A stretch of DNA of 64,000 bases from Callorhinus ursinus (GCF_003265705.1 NW_020312785.1:132495790-132559789), one strand, 5' to 3'. Positions 34,240 to 47,811 are shown, counted from the first letter of the stretch. Notes: generated from the letters alone by a model not told the origin. Numbers and translations are program-made.

Positions 34240-36510
34240 CAGCAGAGGAGGTGCTAAGCAGTGGGATTCCAGATCCTTCTGGATCCATGCGGAAGACAGA
34301 ACAACTAGTCAACCTGCCAACAAGGACGTCGCCATTCTTTTGTTATTACTACGTTTTCTTCTGCGATTTGGAGAATCTTCTTCACCCCTTCCTCCACCCA
34401 CTAGAGAATATTTCTTCTTGAGCAAAGAGAGAGGAAAGAAAGCAAAGCAAAGGGGCAGAAAACAGGATTAGATATGAGTAAGAAAACGAAAAGTAGATAT
34501 AAAAACAACAGAAGAACAAAAATAGAAGAGGCAGGAACACCAAGAAGGAAAAAAGCAAGAAAAAAAAAGAGATGTGCTCCATCATTCTAGCTTTTTCTTC
34601 TCCTTTATTCTCTGTTGATAGCAGAAAAGCAAAAGAAACCTTAATTCCTCTATAGGCAAAGCCCTTGGAAAACACTGGTAACTGTTTCGTTTTCAGCGAC
34701 CATGTGCACAATGCCAGGTTGAAGAAGCAGAAATAAAATTTCAGTCAAGAAAAATGAAAACCGGTGCTGGAGGGTGAGCTGCATGCTCAGAGATCTCCCA
34801 TCATCACTTCTGATAAAGCCCCAGCCCTCTGCAGAGTAACAGGTGCTGGTCTACAATACTATTTTCCCTGTCATCTTCCAGAAAAGAAAAACCTCATTTC
34901 CAAAGAGAGAGAAATTCCCCATCTCCCCTAGGTCCCTTTCAAAAAGGCAGAGTTGGCTTTATGAAGTGTTTCATGAAGTCACAGTACCCTTGGGGGTAAC
35001 CAGAAACCATTGTTTTCACAAGAGGGAGAAAAAAAGCAACCGGAAGTTACATTCTACTGGAGAATATAATCATATCCCCTTGCCAGCGTGAGTGAGAACA
35101 TTCCCTGACCATTGTAGCCTTTTGATACTGTCACTGAAGGAAATGTTGGCCATAAATCCTGATGAAAGATTACAGGAGCCATTTCCACCTTGGAGCACTG
35201 CAATGTGTTTAAGTGTTTAACATAATCTTAAAATGCAATAACAACCTTCCTCTAATTTAATCTTCAGTCTTCAGCTGTCAACACAGATGCAATAAGCTGG
35301 TAAACGGCAAAAGGAAAAAATAAAGAAGTGGTTGTGCAGGAACCAAAGATACTTTGATTTCCCTCAAAGCCAGGCTTAACAGTTTCAAAGAGGCACACAG
35401 CAGGCTGCTTGTATGAAATTTTGCCGGAAGGAATTAAGCTGAAAAGGAGTATTTTCCCTCTAGAAATTGCAAAGTTCCAACTGGGACTTCTTATATAATA
35501 GATCCACTTCTCTGCAATCTATTTATGAAACTTGCTTCAATAAATGAAAACCCAAAATAAAGGCAGGGCAAATCCAACACAGTCAACTTCGACTGCTTTC
35601 CAGTGTTTTCTGTATTCTCTCCCTCTTCGTTTCTTATTCTCTCCATACCCTTCCCTTTTCTTGTCCTACCAAACCCCACATTCCCGGAGGCATTTTCAGG
35701 TTGATCCATAAAGGATGGTCACCACATCTGTGGTTCCAGGCCTGCTCTCACCTTCCACCCAAACTCAATGAACAACAGTTCTTTTCTAGCCTGGAATTTT
35801 TAATTAAGTTTTGTTGTCCTCACCTCTTCAGAAGCACGGGATGTTAATGGCTCATGGTCTACTAGGAAAAGCTTTTACTGGGCTGTGGAGTGGGTTTTTG
35901 AAGGAAGACCAATAGCCTCCATCAAGTTCTAAAGATACATAGACAGTGGGGCCTTCTCCACCATCAAACTAAAGTATTTTCTCCTTCTCTCTCTCTCTCA
36001 CCTCCCAACACACACGCGCGCGTGCGCACACACAGACACACATACACACACACACACACACACACAGTCTCCTAGGAGAAAGCCTTTGGGTTTTATCAGT
36101 AATTCTGACTTTGGAAACTAAGCAACTATCATTTTGGCAGGGTATACCTAGGAGTTGAAGGTCGATAGCAGCTGGCTGCCTCTTACAAATTAAGTGTTCT
36201 AGTAGCTTCTCATTTTTATCTCCTCCAGCTGAGTACATTAAATATAAGAACAAGGCCCAGTAACCATGGACTTTGAATCATCACTTCCTAGATAGTCCAC
36301 TCTCATATCTCAGAAACCAGTTGGTGATAGCTAGACAGGTAAGGAAGTCATGGGAAGGAAGCCCATAAATCACTGACCAATGATGTCAGAAGAAAGGGCT
36401 TCTGTGTGGCATGTCAGAGCATTAGAAGAATAGAGCCATATAATTACACTACAAATTAAATGATATTTTATCACATGAATTCATATGATGAGTAATACTA
36501 GACTCCCACA
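34240..36510. other. Mostly unique non-coding stretch
   Basis: A purine/A-rich tract lies at about 34425-34570. No gene is recognised, and frames of up to 109 codons have no domain. An AC/CG tract at 35985-36067 is listed separately. Confidence 0.4.
35985..36067. repeat. CT run plus (AC)n/(CG)n alternating tract
   Basis: CTCTCTCTC is followed by ACACACGCGCGCGTGCGCAC and about 30 bases of AC. Alternating purine-pyrimidine DNA with a CGCGCGTGCGC core favours Z-DNA. Confidence 0.95.
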
Positions 36511-36525
36511 GGTTTTGTAATTTTT

Positions 36526-36634
36526 TAAAAGATTTTTTATTTTTAAGTAATCTCTACAACCAACATGGGGCTCAAACTTGCAACCCCGAGATCAAGAGTC
36601 GCATGCTCCACAGACTGAGCCATCCAGGTGCCCT
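36526..36634 (-). mobile_element. Short, older Can-SINE with perfect 15-bp TSD
   Basis: GGTTTTGTAATTTTT at 36511-36525 recurs exactly at 36635-36649. The 109-bp body is TTAAAAGATTTTTTATTTTTAAGTAATC...GACTGAGCCATCCAGGTGCCC. Confidence 0.93.
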
Positions 36635-37117
36635 GGTTTTGTAATTTTTAAAAATCATATCCTTCCTCATCCTCCTCCCTAACTGCCTGAACTATTTTTC
36701 TTCCCTAAAGAATCCCTCAGGGACAAGAAGATGTAAGGAACCCCCAGAGAAGTAGAAATCTCAAATGACAAAAAGATGGCATTATTGAAAATGAATATTT
36801 CACTTGAAAAGATACTTGTGTGAGATTATTTTGATAAGATTATCATTTAAATGTGGTTCCTTCACAATTTGAAAATAACACAAGCTTGCTTCAAAGTGAG
36901 GACACATCTCTTCACTGAAAAAAGCTAGCTTACTTTTGGGACCAGCCAGTAAATATTACATGGTCTTTTTTTTTTTTTTTTTTTTCAGAAAAAAAAGTGG
37001 TTTCCATTTTTCTTTAGCAGCATTATTTATTATTCACTCAGATATCAAATATGTATTGCTCATGTGCTTAGTTGAAATGTATTAAACAAAAGCTAATATG
37101 GTCAATAATGCAAAAGT

Positions 37118-37142
37118 TATATATATATATATATATATATAA
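37118..37142. repeat. (TA)12 microsatellite
   Basis: An uninterrupted TA dinucleotide run. Confidence 0.96.
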
Positions 37143-37339
37143 TTTGGCACAACCCAAAGAAAAGCCTAGAATAGCTTTATAATAAAGAATAACCCAAAGT
37201 AGCTAGAATAGCTACTGCTTTTGAACCACAAAGATATTGGGGGAATACATAAATGTTTCTACCAGTTCAAGTATTTCCATGATACTTCTGACGGATATTG
37301 CTCATTAAGTAATCTAACATTTTCTCACCGCTTTTCCTT

Positions 37340-37660
37340 GTGGCTTTCTTGTCACTAGACACTTGCTTTCTCAGCTTCCCTTGCTGTTGGAGAGGCACCT
37401 GGTCAAGGTCTGGCCAACAAAGCATAATGACAAATTTGCTGGGGAGATCATAGCAAAGTTTTTTTTTCCAACAAAAGGCTAGATGATGTTAGCATGATCC
37501 CTTCGCTTTTTCTTCTTCCTTGAATGTGGATGTGATGCCTTCACATACAGCAGCCGTCTTGTCCCTATAGAATGATGTACATGAGTGAGGAAGGAAATGA
37601 ACTGAAGATGGCAGTGCTAAAGAAAGAGAGAGAGATCCTGGACATTATTCAGCCATCCCA
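37340..37660 (+). repeat. Ancient LTR-like interspersed repeat
   Basis: TTGTCACTAGACACTTGCTTTCTCAGC, GGTCTGGCCAACAAAGC, TTCTTCCTTGAATGTGGATGTGATG, CAGCAGCCGTCTTGTCC resembles the family partly seen at 2540-2990 (GGCCAATGGGATG, GAACATGGATGTGATG, GCAGCCATCTTGG). It is not named. Confidence 0.4.
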
Positions 37661-38008
37661 CCAACTATTTGCTTTTCAGAATGCACCCAAAAGCATTCTT
37701 AACTGACATAAAGTCTACAAGACCTGGACATACACTGAAACAAAACATAAACTCAAGAGCTCCAGGGTGAATACAAGTAATGGCAAGATGGAAAGTGACA
37801 GATAAGAGAAAAGGGAAAGTAGGGAAACATTGTTTAACTTGCCTGGTATGACAGGAACTCAAAAGAGCCTGAGGGAACCTCATAGCACTTTGGTTTGATG
37901 TTCTTTTAAGAGTTAAAATAAGATTGGGAACAGAGTCTTCAAGCTACTGCACCTTGCCAATGGGAACAATATGAGAAATTAGCTAAGTAGTTTAAAAGCA
38001 GAACCAAG

Positions 38009-38206
38009 AGGTGCCTGGGTGGCACAGTCCTGGGTGGCGCAGTCCTGGGTGGCACAGTCAGTTAAGCATTCGACTCTTGGTTTTGGCTCAGGTCATGATC
38101 TCAGGGTCCTGGGATCAAGCCCCCAGTCAGGCTCTGTGCTCAGCATGGAGTCTGCTTGAGATTCTCTTTAAAAAAAAAAAAAAAAAACTTAAAAAAAATT
38201 TAAAAT
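38009..38206 (+). mobile_element. Can-SINE with triplicated A-box segment
   Basis: TSD AAAAGCAGAACCAA at 37994-38007 and 38207-38220 (perfect). The start holds CCTGGGTGGCACAGT three times in tandem (38014-38028, 38029-38043, 38044-38058), the middle copy with one change. The rest is an older GACTCTTGG-type SINE with a compound A tail. Confidence 0.96.
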
Positions 38207-38220
38207 AAAAGCAGAACCAA

Positions 38221-40100
38221 AAACAAGCCTGATCAGCCCACTATTCAGAAAGTTGCTTAGAGGAGAATGGGATGGGGGGGGCAGAGAGAGCAGAAAACGA
38301 GGGAGGATAAGAAGAAGAAAGAAGTGATCATCTTTGTCCCATCACAGGACCCAGAGAGAAGCCTGCTATTAGATGAATATCAGTGCCTCACCTATATCTG
38401 CTAGGATTCCTTTACCATTTTTGTACCTACTACATTTTTTTTGTGCACACAGACTCCCAGGGTGCTTTCACTCATAACAGTCAGAACATGGGTCTCTTTG
38501 TCAGAGGACTGTCTTCAGTTCCAGACCTCCCTTTGCTTGTGTGCACAGATGGCCCTGAAATCCGAGGATCTTGTGCAGTCCTGAGAGAGTCTTTAACCAC
38601 TGATGGGCACAAGAGTATAAATACTTCAACTCCCTCCCCTCTGTTTAAGACAACTACCCCTCCAGAGTTCTCCTGCAGCTTTGAAGCAGTCCTTGGTGAG
38701 ACCATGCTTGATACTGATGTACTGACCAGCTTCCTTCTATTCCCCATCGAACCTCCCCACTGCCTTATTTCATTCCAGGAATTCTTTCTAATAAAGCACT
38801 TTAATGTAAATATCGGTCCCCAGGTCTGCTTCTGGTGAACCCCTCCTAAAACGCCTTTTCTATGGGATATAAATAAAATGGCTCACCCGAGGCCCGCAGA
38901 ACATAAAAGCAAAAGAAATTAGGTAGACAGTGAGTCAAAAAGAAAATGGGAAGTTTTGCCAAAAGTCAAAAATATGAGCCATAAATCTTTGGGCTGCCCA
39001 CACTGGCCTGATTGTCACTAGAGTGAGGCAGCAGTATTTTCCACAAAAGTACAAAATAAATTTGATATCCTTGCTAAACATTAAGCCATTTGTAACACTT
39101 GAACATCAAAATCTAATATTGCTTATAGCTAGTAAGGGGGGTCAGCAAAGAAGGAAGAGCAGAATGACTACCATAGCACAGACAGAAAGTGTTCCTGAGC
39201 CTGGCCCTCTCCCTTTCATGGAGACACGAGAGGAGATGCAGAGCTCTCTCATTTATGCATGATTTTTTCCAACCCAGGTGAGTGATTAGCTGCAAGGTTG
39301 AACTAAACAGCCATGTGTTATTTTTCTTGTTAAGGCGCTAGTCTCTAGTGACTTCAGGCTCCAACCTCACAAGAAAATCAGATCATGGCTCAGACGATCT
39401 GGAGATTCATGTCTTTGTGCCTGACTCTGCTTGCCGCATGGTGGGTAATTTTAGCTAGAGGATACCAGGTCGGCATCACGGAACCAACTTGATTTCAACA
39501 ATGAACGGATCAGTTTCTGAGGCTCTGGGAAGACTGGATTTCACGTAAAGACTAAAACTTTCTTTCCTTCTTCATTTTTAATTAAATAAAGAATCTGAGA
39601 ACCAACAGGCCAAGAAAAATAGGAAACCATTGTATACAACATGAATATCAATGGGTCTAACAGGTTCATTCTTAATTCACTACTCTAGAAAGAAAATATT
39701 CTGCCTTCTTGACAAAAATGAACAACTTCTAGCAGATTTTAACCACAGAGTGAGGAATAACACTTTTAGTAACTCAAAGTGCTAATTGACCATGTAGGTA
39801 TCACCTGAATTGCAGAGACATTCCCAAATACAATGCTACTCCCATTACTAAAATAGGAACCACATTTAGCATAAACAAACAAACAAAAAGACAGGTGGAA
39901 TGACTCAACAGAAAAGAGATGAACTTGGACCTTTCTGTAAGGCTTTATCAAATGTACTTTTAGTCTAAATGATGACACTTTGTGATTAGTCCACAGGTTG
40001 AGTTGATTTTAAAATGGATTATATTAAGGAGATAAGACCAAGTTGAGTAAGGTCAAAAGTTTACTTTTTATGGCCATAGTAAGTCACTTTACTTTCTGGG
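38221..40100. other. Mostly unclassified stretch
   Basis: 38380-38850 contains a 151-codon plus frame. Its 3' end (TTTCTAATAAAGCACTTTAATG...GGTCTGCTTCTGGTGAACCCCTCCTAAAACG) resembles an LTR end, so it may be a decayed LTR rather than a gene. The remainder is unique AT-rich DNA. Confidence 0.3.
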
Positions 40101-40104
40101 CTTT

Positions 40105-40790
40105 TATTTTTTTGTTGAAGTATAAATGCATAGATCTTACTTTTGCAGTTTGGTAAGTTCTGACAAATGTATATATATCCATGTAACTATCACCAAGATC
40201 ATAACTGAGAAAATTTTTGGTGCAACAACTTTCCTCATGCCCCCTTTCCAGTCCACCTCCTGCCTTCCAGAGTAACCACTCTCGATTTCTATCACCGATT
40301 TTCAGTCTTCATGTAAATTGTACCGACCAATATGTGCTCTTTTGTGTCTGTCTGCTTTTCTTCAGCATAATGTGATTGTGATTCATATTCATTGCTGTAT
40401 GTAATGCTAATTTGTTCCTTTTTGTTGCTCAGCAGTACTATTCAGTTGTAAAATGTGCTACAATGGATTTACCTATTCGCTTGTTAATGGACATTTGGGT
40501 TGTTTCCACTATTTGGTTATCATGCATTGGGCTGCTACGGACATGCTCATACAGGTTTGTTTGTGGATATGTTTTCAATTTTCTTGAGTGATATCTAGAA
40601 GTAGAATTTTTCATTGTAGGATAGGATTGGCCTTAACTTTATAAGAATCTTCCAACAGTTTTCCCAAGTGGTTGTACCATCTTTCACTCCTCCCAGCAAC
40701 ATAGGGAGGTTCCAATTGCTCCACACCCTTGTCAAGATTTGGTAATGAGGGTCTTTCTAATTTTAGCTATAGAATGGATACTATAGATAG
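40105..40790 (-). repeat. Old L1 (L1M-type), 3' UTR and ORF2 end
   Basis: The plus strand reads as antisense L1M: TTTGTTGAAGTATAAATGCATAG, AACTATCACCAAGATCATAACTGAG, TTGTTAATGGACATTTGGGTTGTTTCCACTATTTGG, GTTTTCCCAAGTGGTTGTACCATCTTTCACTCC. No open ORF remains. Confidence 0.8.
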
Positions 40791-41294
40791 AAATCATTTT
40801 GCAATAACAAAATAGACTCAGATCTTAATTACATCCTCCCCAATTTGCAATGATTTCTTACCACCTTCGTAGTTTATCCTGATATTACCTGCTTTGCACT
40901 AATCATTTCATCTCTTGGCCACCAAGAGTAAGTTACTGCTTTGAAGGGCTGTGGAATGAGCTATTCCAAAACAGATGACATTTTTTGAACATTCCTGTTA
41001 TTTTGTATCATGTCTACCTCTTTATACCTTCATTTGTTTTATTGAACACAAATTCTCATATTAACACCTCTTCTCAAAATGAGAAATTCCTTAATGAAAG
41101 AAGCTAATTGTTAAGTGGTATAGGTAGATAGAGCATAAATTTCAACACCCACCCCCATTTCTTCAAAAATTATGGTGAAAGAGAAAGTGGTTTCAAGAAC
41201 ACATTCTCACTGTGTTCTTCATATATACAATCATAATTTTCTTAAATTCAAGCCATATAGATTGGATCATGTTAGATAGACATAGTTTCAAATC
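40791..41294. other. Unclassified AT-rich stretch
   Basis: I see no gene or named repeat. Confidence 0.4.
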
Positions 41295-41309
41295 AAATCC
41301 TAGGTTTTT

Positions 41310-41528
41310 GGGGCACCTGGGTGGCTCAGTTAGTTGAGCATCTGACTCTTGATTTCAGCTCAGGTCATGATCTCAGGGTTATGGGACCAAGCCCCATGTA
41401 GCCCTTTGTGCTGGGTCCGAAATCTGCTTAAGATTCCCTCTCCTTCTGCCCCTCCTCCAGCTCGTGTGTGCTCTCTCTCTCTCTCTTTTCCATAAATAAA
41501 TAAATAAATAAAATCTTTAAAAAAAAAT
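41310..41528 (+). mobile_element. Can-SINE with perfect 15-bp TSD
   Basis: AAATCCTAGGTTTTT (41295-41309) recurs at 41529-41543. The body is of the GACTCTTGATTTCAGCTCAGG subfamily, with a tail of four AATA units, AATCTTT and poly(A). Confidence 0.96.
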
Positions 41529-41667
41529 AAATCCTAGGTTTTTAATTCTTCATCAGCTAACCAGGTTGATTATTACGGTTGACTGGTTGATTGGTATGAT
41601 CAATTTGTAGGGTCACTGGAACTTCATGTGGTAAAGGAGTCTCCCACTTGGTTACAGTGTGTTGAGA

Positions 41668-41920
41668 GGCAGTATAGCAGGTGGTTAAAATTACACACCT
41701 AGATGTAGACAACCCAACTCCAAATTTTGGCTCCATCCTTACCAGTTGGGTGGGCTTAGACAAGTTGTTTAAACTCTCTCTTCCTTAACTTACCCACATA
41801 TAAAGTGGGATAATAATAATATCCATACCCTAGAGATTATGAGGAATAAAAGAGTTAAGATGTAATAAATGTTCAGAATTGTGTTAAGCACATTTTAAAA
41901 GTTACATGAATGCACTATTA
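41668..41920 (+). repeat. MIR SINE
   Basis: CAGTATAGCAGGTGGTTAAAATTACACACCTAG...TTAGACAAGTTGTTTAAACTCTC...AAAGTGGGATAATAATAATATCCATACC covers both MIR halves. Confidence 0.75.
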
Positions 41921-42224
41921 TTATTCATTTGGAAAGTACTTATTAAGTGCGGGTGAATCAAATACAAAGATTATGGGGTCACATTTAGATTCTATAAAGT
42001 ACAGCAGTTGATTAGTGATGTCTGCCATGATGTATGTATTGCGAGTGTATGTGGAGGGGATGATTGAAATGCTGTACACATGCCAAATATTGGTTACCTT
42101 GACTGAGGCATCAGAATTGTACTTTGTTTTTGATAAAATCACATATATGATGTGGAAGTATGCTTAACCTCATATGAAGCTAGAGGTTGTCCACTCATGG
42201 CCTGTGAGCCAAATCTAGGCATGG

Positions 42225-42320
42225 GCTGCAAGTAGTGGCTAACCCAATGATTGGCACAAAGTAGATGGTCAGTAAAGATTCCCCAAATGAACTGAATAAG
42301 TAAGTAAGTGAATAAACATT
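42225..42320 (+). repeat. L2-like 3' end
   Basis: CCAATGATTGGCACAAAGTAGATGGTCAGTAAAGATTCCCCAAATGAACTGAATAAG follows GCCTGGCACATAGTAGGCGCTCAATAAATATTTG. Another similar but weaker fragment lies at 42350-42470. Confidence 0.5.
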
Positions 42321-42539
42321 TCTATACTGTCTTCCTTTTACTACCTAATCATTCTCCCTTTCTATGGACTGGAAATTTGTGTTAGCTTCTAGATATACCT
42401 TATTCAGCAAATCACAAGGCCTAGTACAGTGTGGTATATGCAAAGAGTGGGTATTCAATAAACTGAGTTCTTGTAACCAACAATAGATTTAGTAATAGAC
42501 AATAGATTAGCAATAATCGATTAGGCAATTGTTGGTAAA

Positions 42540-42740
42540 ATTTAGATATGGTCAGACCTGGGTTTATGCTTCAGCTCTGCAACTTTACTAGTTGTGTAAA
42601 TACAGGTAAGTTGGCTGACATCTCAGTTTTCTTAATCAGTAAAACAGAAATAATAATTCTTCCCATAGAAGATGTTATAAGGCTTGAATGAGCTAGTATA
42701 TGTAAAGCATAGAGGTACTCCATAAATGTTAGTTCCATCT
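42540..42740 (+). repeat. MIR SINE
   Basis: TCAGACCTGGGTTTATGCTTCAGCTCTGCAACTTTACTAGTTGTGTAAATACAGG...GTAAAACAGAAATAATAATTCTTCCCATAG...GTACTCCATAAATGTTAG is the MIR order. Confidence 0.8.
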
Positions 42741-42932
42741 TTCTTTATACTCTATATTTGTTGGAAACTAAAACTAGTGAAAGAGTAGTAAATTGAACAT
42801 CTTTGTTGTCTCTCTCCCATTGGGTAGCAGCTATGGCCTTTGTCATAGAAGGCAACTGACTTCACCTCCAGGTCCAGATGGGGCTCGTGTTTGGTTAATC
42901 CAATCTCACCCCTTTTGCTAGACTCACTGGTT

Positions 42933-43904
<972 letters not shown>

Positions 43905-44009
43905 CTAGTGATTGGTTCTTGGTTCAGACGGCGATTTGCGCATGGCATTTCTCCACTGCGGGAAATGATTCAGGAATGGGCGTGAGTCCAAATTATGGAC
44001 AATAATGCA

Positions 44010-44118
44010 TGAGAAGAGGCTTTTCTGGGAGCTTTTGGGAAATAAATGTGCTTGCTGTCATGAAAGAGTTCCTAGAAACTGCTTTTCTCGCCCTGAAAAA
44101 AAAAAAAAAAAAAAAAAA
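44010..44118 (+). other. Possible short retro-inserted mRNA tail
   Basis: AATAAA at 44041-44046 is followed about 50 bases later by a 22-base A run (44096-44118). ATAATGCA occurs just before (about 44002-44009) and just after (about 44121) the segment. An 8-bp match could be chance. Confidence 0.25.
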
Positions 44119-46295
44119 GGATAATGCAGGACTGGCGGCAGCCATAAAATAGCACTGATACACACCAGTGCTTCATGGAAATAAACTGAGACCTTGATGT
44201 CACTGCTCAGCCAGAGAAAAAACAGCCTGGACATCTCAATTATCTCTGGACTCCGCTCAAGTGAGTCCTGATATTACCTGCATTGTTTAAGGCACTTTGA
44301 TCTCAAACCTAATAATTCTGTGATCTTATGTAGGAACCAATATGGAAACCAAGGTCACATTCCATCCCTAGAACTGGTCCTGGGCCAGACTGTAAAGCCA
44401 CTTAAGTTTGCCTCTGGGGTCATCCAAGCATCTCCCACCTTTCTGCTGGTTTTCTATTGAAACTCTGCTTCTTTCCTCACTCTGTCACCCCTCCAATTCT
44501 GCTCCCATTTTCTAACCCTGTTTTCCTCTCTCCTCTCTCATTGGAAGCAAAGAAAAAAAAAAAAGTAATAAAAAAACAAAATACAAAGAGCACCATCTCA
44601 ACATACCTTAAGCTGGGGAAAAAAAGGTGGGGAATCCTGATTCATACTACAGTATAAGTGACTGATATATTTCCATGTAACAGGAGTAAAATTACAACAA
44701 AGTCCAATGACCCTGATAATGGTGGCGTTGCTAACATTGTCTATGGCAAATCGATAGGCAATGCTGTCCTTGAAGCCTTTCACATCATGTTGTAAAAGCA
44801 GCCATCATTTATACCTCCACAGCTAATGTGTCTACCACTCTACCTCGTTTAATTTTTATTTTAGGCCTGCTTTAAGGCAGCATCTGGAAGAAAGCCATGG
44901 CATCTCCATCCTATTGAGATCGTAGGAGCTAAAAATAACAAAGGAAGTGAGCAATTGGAAAGCATCCCATCATTAAATATTCAGGAACCAGAGCATATCT
45001 GATTGTGTCACCTTATAAAGTCTCTGCCCTTCAGAAGTCTACAGGATTAGAACTGGGTATGCCAGCAGGGTGAGATAAACACAGACAACTGTGTCCCTTA
45101 CTCCTTACACTTGGACTGACCCACTTCTCCTACACTACAATTTTAACTTCTTCACCCTCCAAAACGTCCCCCATTCTCACATCTTGACCACAGAACCAGA
45201 ACGTACTCTCCTTCTCTCTTTGTTTAGACAGTCTAGTTCCACGGTCAACTAGATTGTTAAATGTTTACTTTCTAGGGATGGACATTTGTCCTATAAAAAT
45301 GTACAAAATTCCAAATCCTTGAAGCAGTACTAATTACCTTCCAGGGATATGAATTACTCAGTGAAGACCCCATCCTAAAGACATTTGGGACCTGGTCCTA
45401 TCCATTTCTCTAAACTGGGCTTTGACTACATCCTTCTCAATTCTATTCCCCCATTTGGTCAGATTTCCAAATTCCACCATGTAAAGCCCCAAGGGGTTTG
45501 ATTCCACATCAACTATGTTTCCAAAAGACTTCAGATCTCATCACATCTTCTTTGGCATCTAGAGAAGAATCCTTTTTTACCTCTCTCCTGTGCTTTGCAT
45601 AAGCTATGCAACTGAGACCACGTGTCTCTGAGCCTATGTGATTGGGCCATCTTCTTGGTCGGGAAACCTTGCTTACAGTTAACTGAAGTCTCCCTCCAGC
45701 CTGAGGTCCACTTTGACCGTCCTCCCTCAAGCTTTTATTACCACATGGAGTGTGAGCAGCCCCTGGGAATTGTGATTTATCATAGCCTTGTGGTGAAAGC
45801 AGCAGAACCAGCTGCAGGATGCTGCAGAATCTATTTGATAATGGAAAATCCAGATCCGGGCAGATGGATGTTGTATTTGGAGGAAATGCCATCACATGAC
45901 CAAAGTTCCTGCTCTGAGGAGAGAACATACAGATGTTCACATACCAAAGAAGTCATGGTGCTTCCCAGTGGATAAAGCAGCACTTTATTATTTCCCGTCC
46001 TTCACAACCCTAAAGCCATAGGGAAACTCAGGCAATCAAAAGGAAATGAGGCTCATGAGCAAGGACGGAAGCTTTATCTGTATCCTAAGCGATATGTTTC
46101 CTTTCTTCATATGTTTGGCAACCATGGAGCAGAAGGAGAATGGTATTTATTTAGTTCTCATTAATAATGACCTTTACCTTTAGATGAGGCAAATATATTA
46201 TTGTAATCTTAATGTGATTTCAACAGAACATTTCATACCTCCTAAAAGATTCTGATTCTGCTATTTAAACATACTTGAATTAAAAAAATAGCATT
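44119..46295. other. Unclassified non-coding stretch
   Basis: Frames of 143 codons (minus, 45509-45940) and 117 codons (plus, 45622-45975) overlap and have no domain. No gene or named repeat is recognised. Confidence 0.4.
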
Positions 46296-46299
46296 TCTA

Positions 46300-46412
46300 C
46301 CTGTCTTCCTTCCTTTTATCCTTCCTCCCTTCCTCCTTTCCTTCCTCCCTTCCTTCCTTACTTCCCTCCCTCCCTCCTTCCCTCTTTCCCTCCTTCCCTC
46401 CTTCCTTCCATC
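46300..46412. repeat. (TTCC)n/(CCCT)n pyrimidine tract
   Basis: About 112 bases are almost only C and T on the plus strand, in imperfect tetranucleotide units. Purine-pyrimidine strand asymmetry of this kind can form triplex DNA. Confidence 0.93.
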
Positions 46413-46551
46413 CCCAGCCAAGACTCATTAGGTGGCACAGAAAGACCTGAGGTTATTCTCCAAAGATAAAGTTCAACTGCACAAGCATTTGTTGGGTTCC
46501 TACTCCGAACAGAGGCAGGTCCTGTACATACATAAGAACGAACTAAAAATC

Positions 46552-46740
46552 GGGACGCCTGGGTGGCTCAGTTGGTTAAGTGTCTGCCTTCAACTCAGGT
46601 CATGATCCCCAGGGTCTGGGGATGGAGCCCTGCATTGGGCTCCCTGCTCAGAGGGGAGCCTGTTTCTCCCTCTGCCTCCCACTACCCCTGCTTGTGCTCT
46701 CTCTCTCTCTGGCAAATGAATAAATAAAATCTTTAAAAAA
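46552..46740 (+). mobile_element. Can-SINE with partial TSD
   Basis: GGGACGCCTGGGTGGCTCAG to TCTTT-A8. AACGAACTAAA to the left (about 46537) and AATGAACTAAA at 46741 form an 11-bp near-duplication. Confidence 0.92.
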
Positions 46741-47101
46741 AATGAACTAAATAGAAATATGCCCTTAAGAAGCTTCATGTAGTTAAAGAAGGACAAAAAC
46801 AAATGGATCACAAATGACTGTAGCATAAAGGAGAGCAATAAAAATATGACCACAATGGTATGGGCACTCAAAGAGGGGAGAGCATCATGTAAAGCATTAG
46901 ACCTCGAAGAATGAAGGGATTTTAGACCAACAGAGGGTGTGGAGCAGAGTTAGACACCCAAGTTTTGAATCGAACCATCCTTTGAATGGTCATGAACATT
47001 GAATTTGACTGTTCATAGGTCTTGGCAAACATTTGGGTATCAGCTTCAAACCTGAGAAGTCAATTTTCCTCGTGTTTCATAAGGAAGAAACTTATGAAAT
47101 A

Positions 47102-47201
47102 TATATATTTAAAGTAATCTCTAAGCCCAACATGGGGCTCAAACTCAAGACCCTGAGATCAAGGGCCACATGCTCTACTGACTGAGCCAGCCAGGTGTCC
47201 C
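47102..47201 (-). mobile_element. Short, older tRNA-derived Can-SINE
   Basis: ATTTAAAGTAATCTCTAAGCCCAACATGGGGCTCAAACTC...CTCTACTGACTGAGCCAGCCAGGTGTCCC. No clear TSD. Confidence 0.85.
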
Positions 47202-47811
47202 AAAACTGGGACATGATTTTTAAGGGAAGGTTTTAAGGGGAATCCAGACATTCTTCAGACCCTCTCAGAAACCTGGCTTGGGGCCATGACAGCACAGTAA
47301 TTTGGCTGGCCCAGTTGTAAAGTCCAACTCTAGAGACTCAATGAGAAAAGACAGCGTAAAGAGATACCCATCACGATGGTGTGATGGGTGAAACTTACTT
47401 GCTACTTGGCCTGAACTTTGAAAAAAGATACAAGAGCAGCCTTTTGTGGCTATGGATATGAATATCTTGGTCAGAATTACTAAAACTTTTCTGACTAGAA
47501 TGATCATATTTTTAAAAATGAAAAAGTCTCATCCCTAGATCCTAGGAAACCTGGATTTTTTTTCCATCACCAGTGCTCTCTGACACGTCAAAACGGGGCA
47601 CTCTCAATTCCCCTCACTTCATTTTTTTCCTGTTATTTTATGCATCATAAGGTTGAAACAAAGTTACTAAAGGGAAGTGCTGAAGATGTGCAGATGGGTC
47701 ACAGACAGCCTCTTTCTCCCTACTGTCAGTCTCTTCTTCCCCTGCATCCCACTTGCGAGAAAGGAAGGCTCAAGCTCCAGACACAATGGCGATGGGGACA
47801 ACCCCAGTTGT
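47202..47811. other. Unclassified non-coding stretch
   Basis: No gene or named repeat is recognised. Confidence 0.4.

Noticed and set aside
38383..38838. 151-codon plus-strand frame
   Set aside because: There is no domain, and the end of the segment looks like an LTR 3' end.
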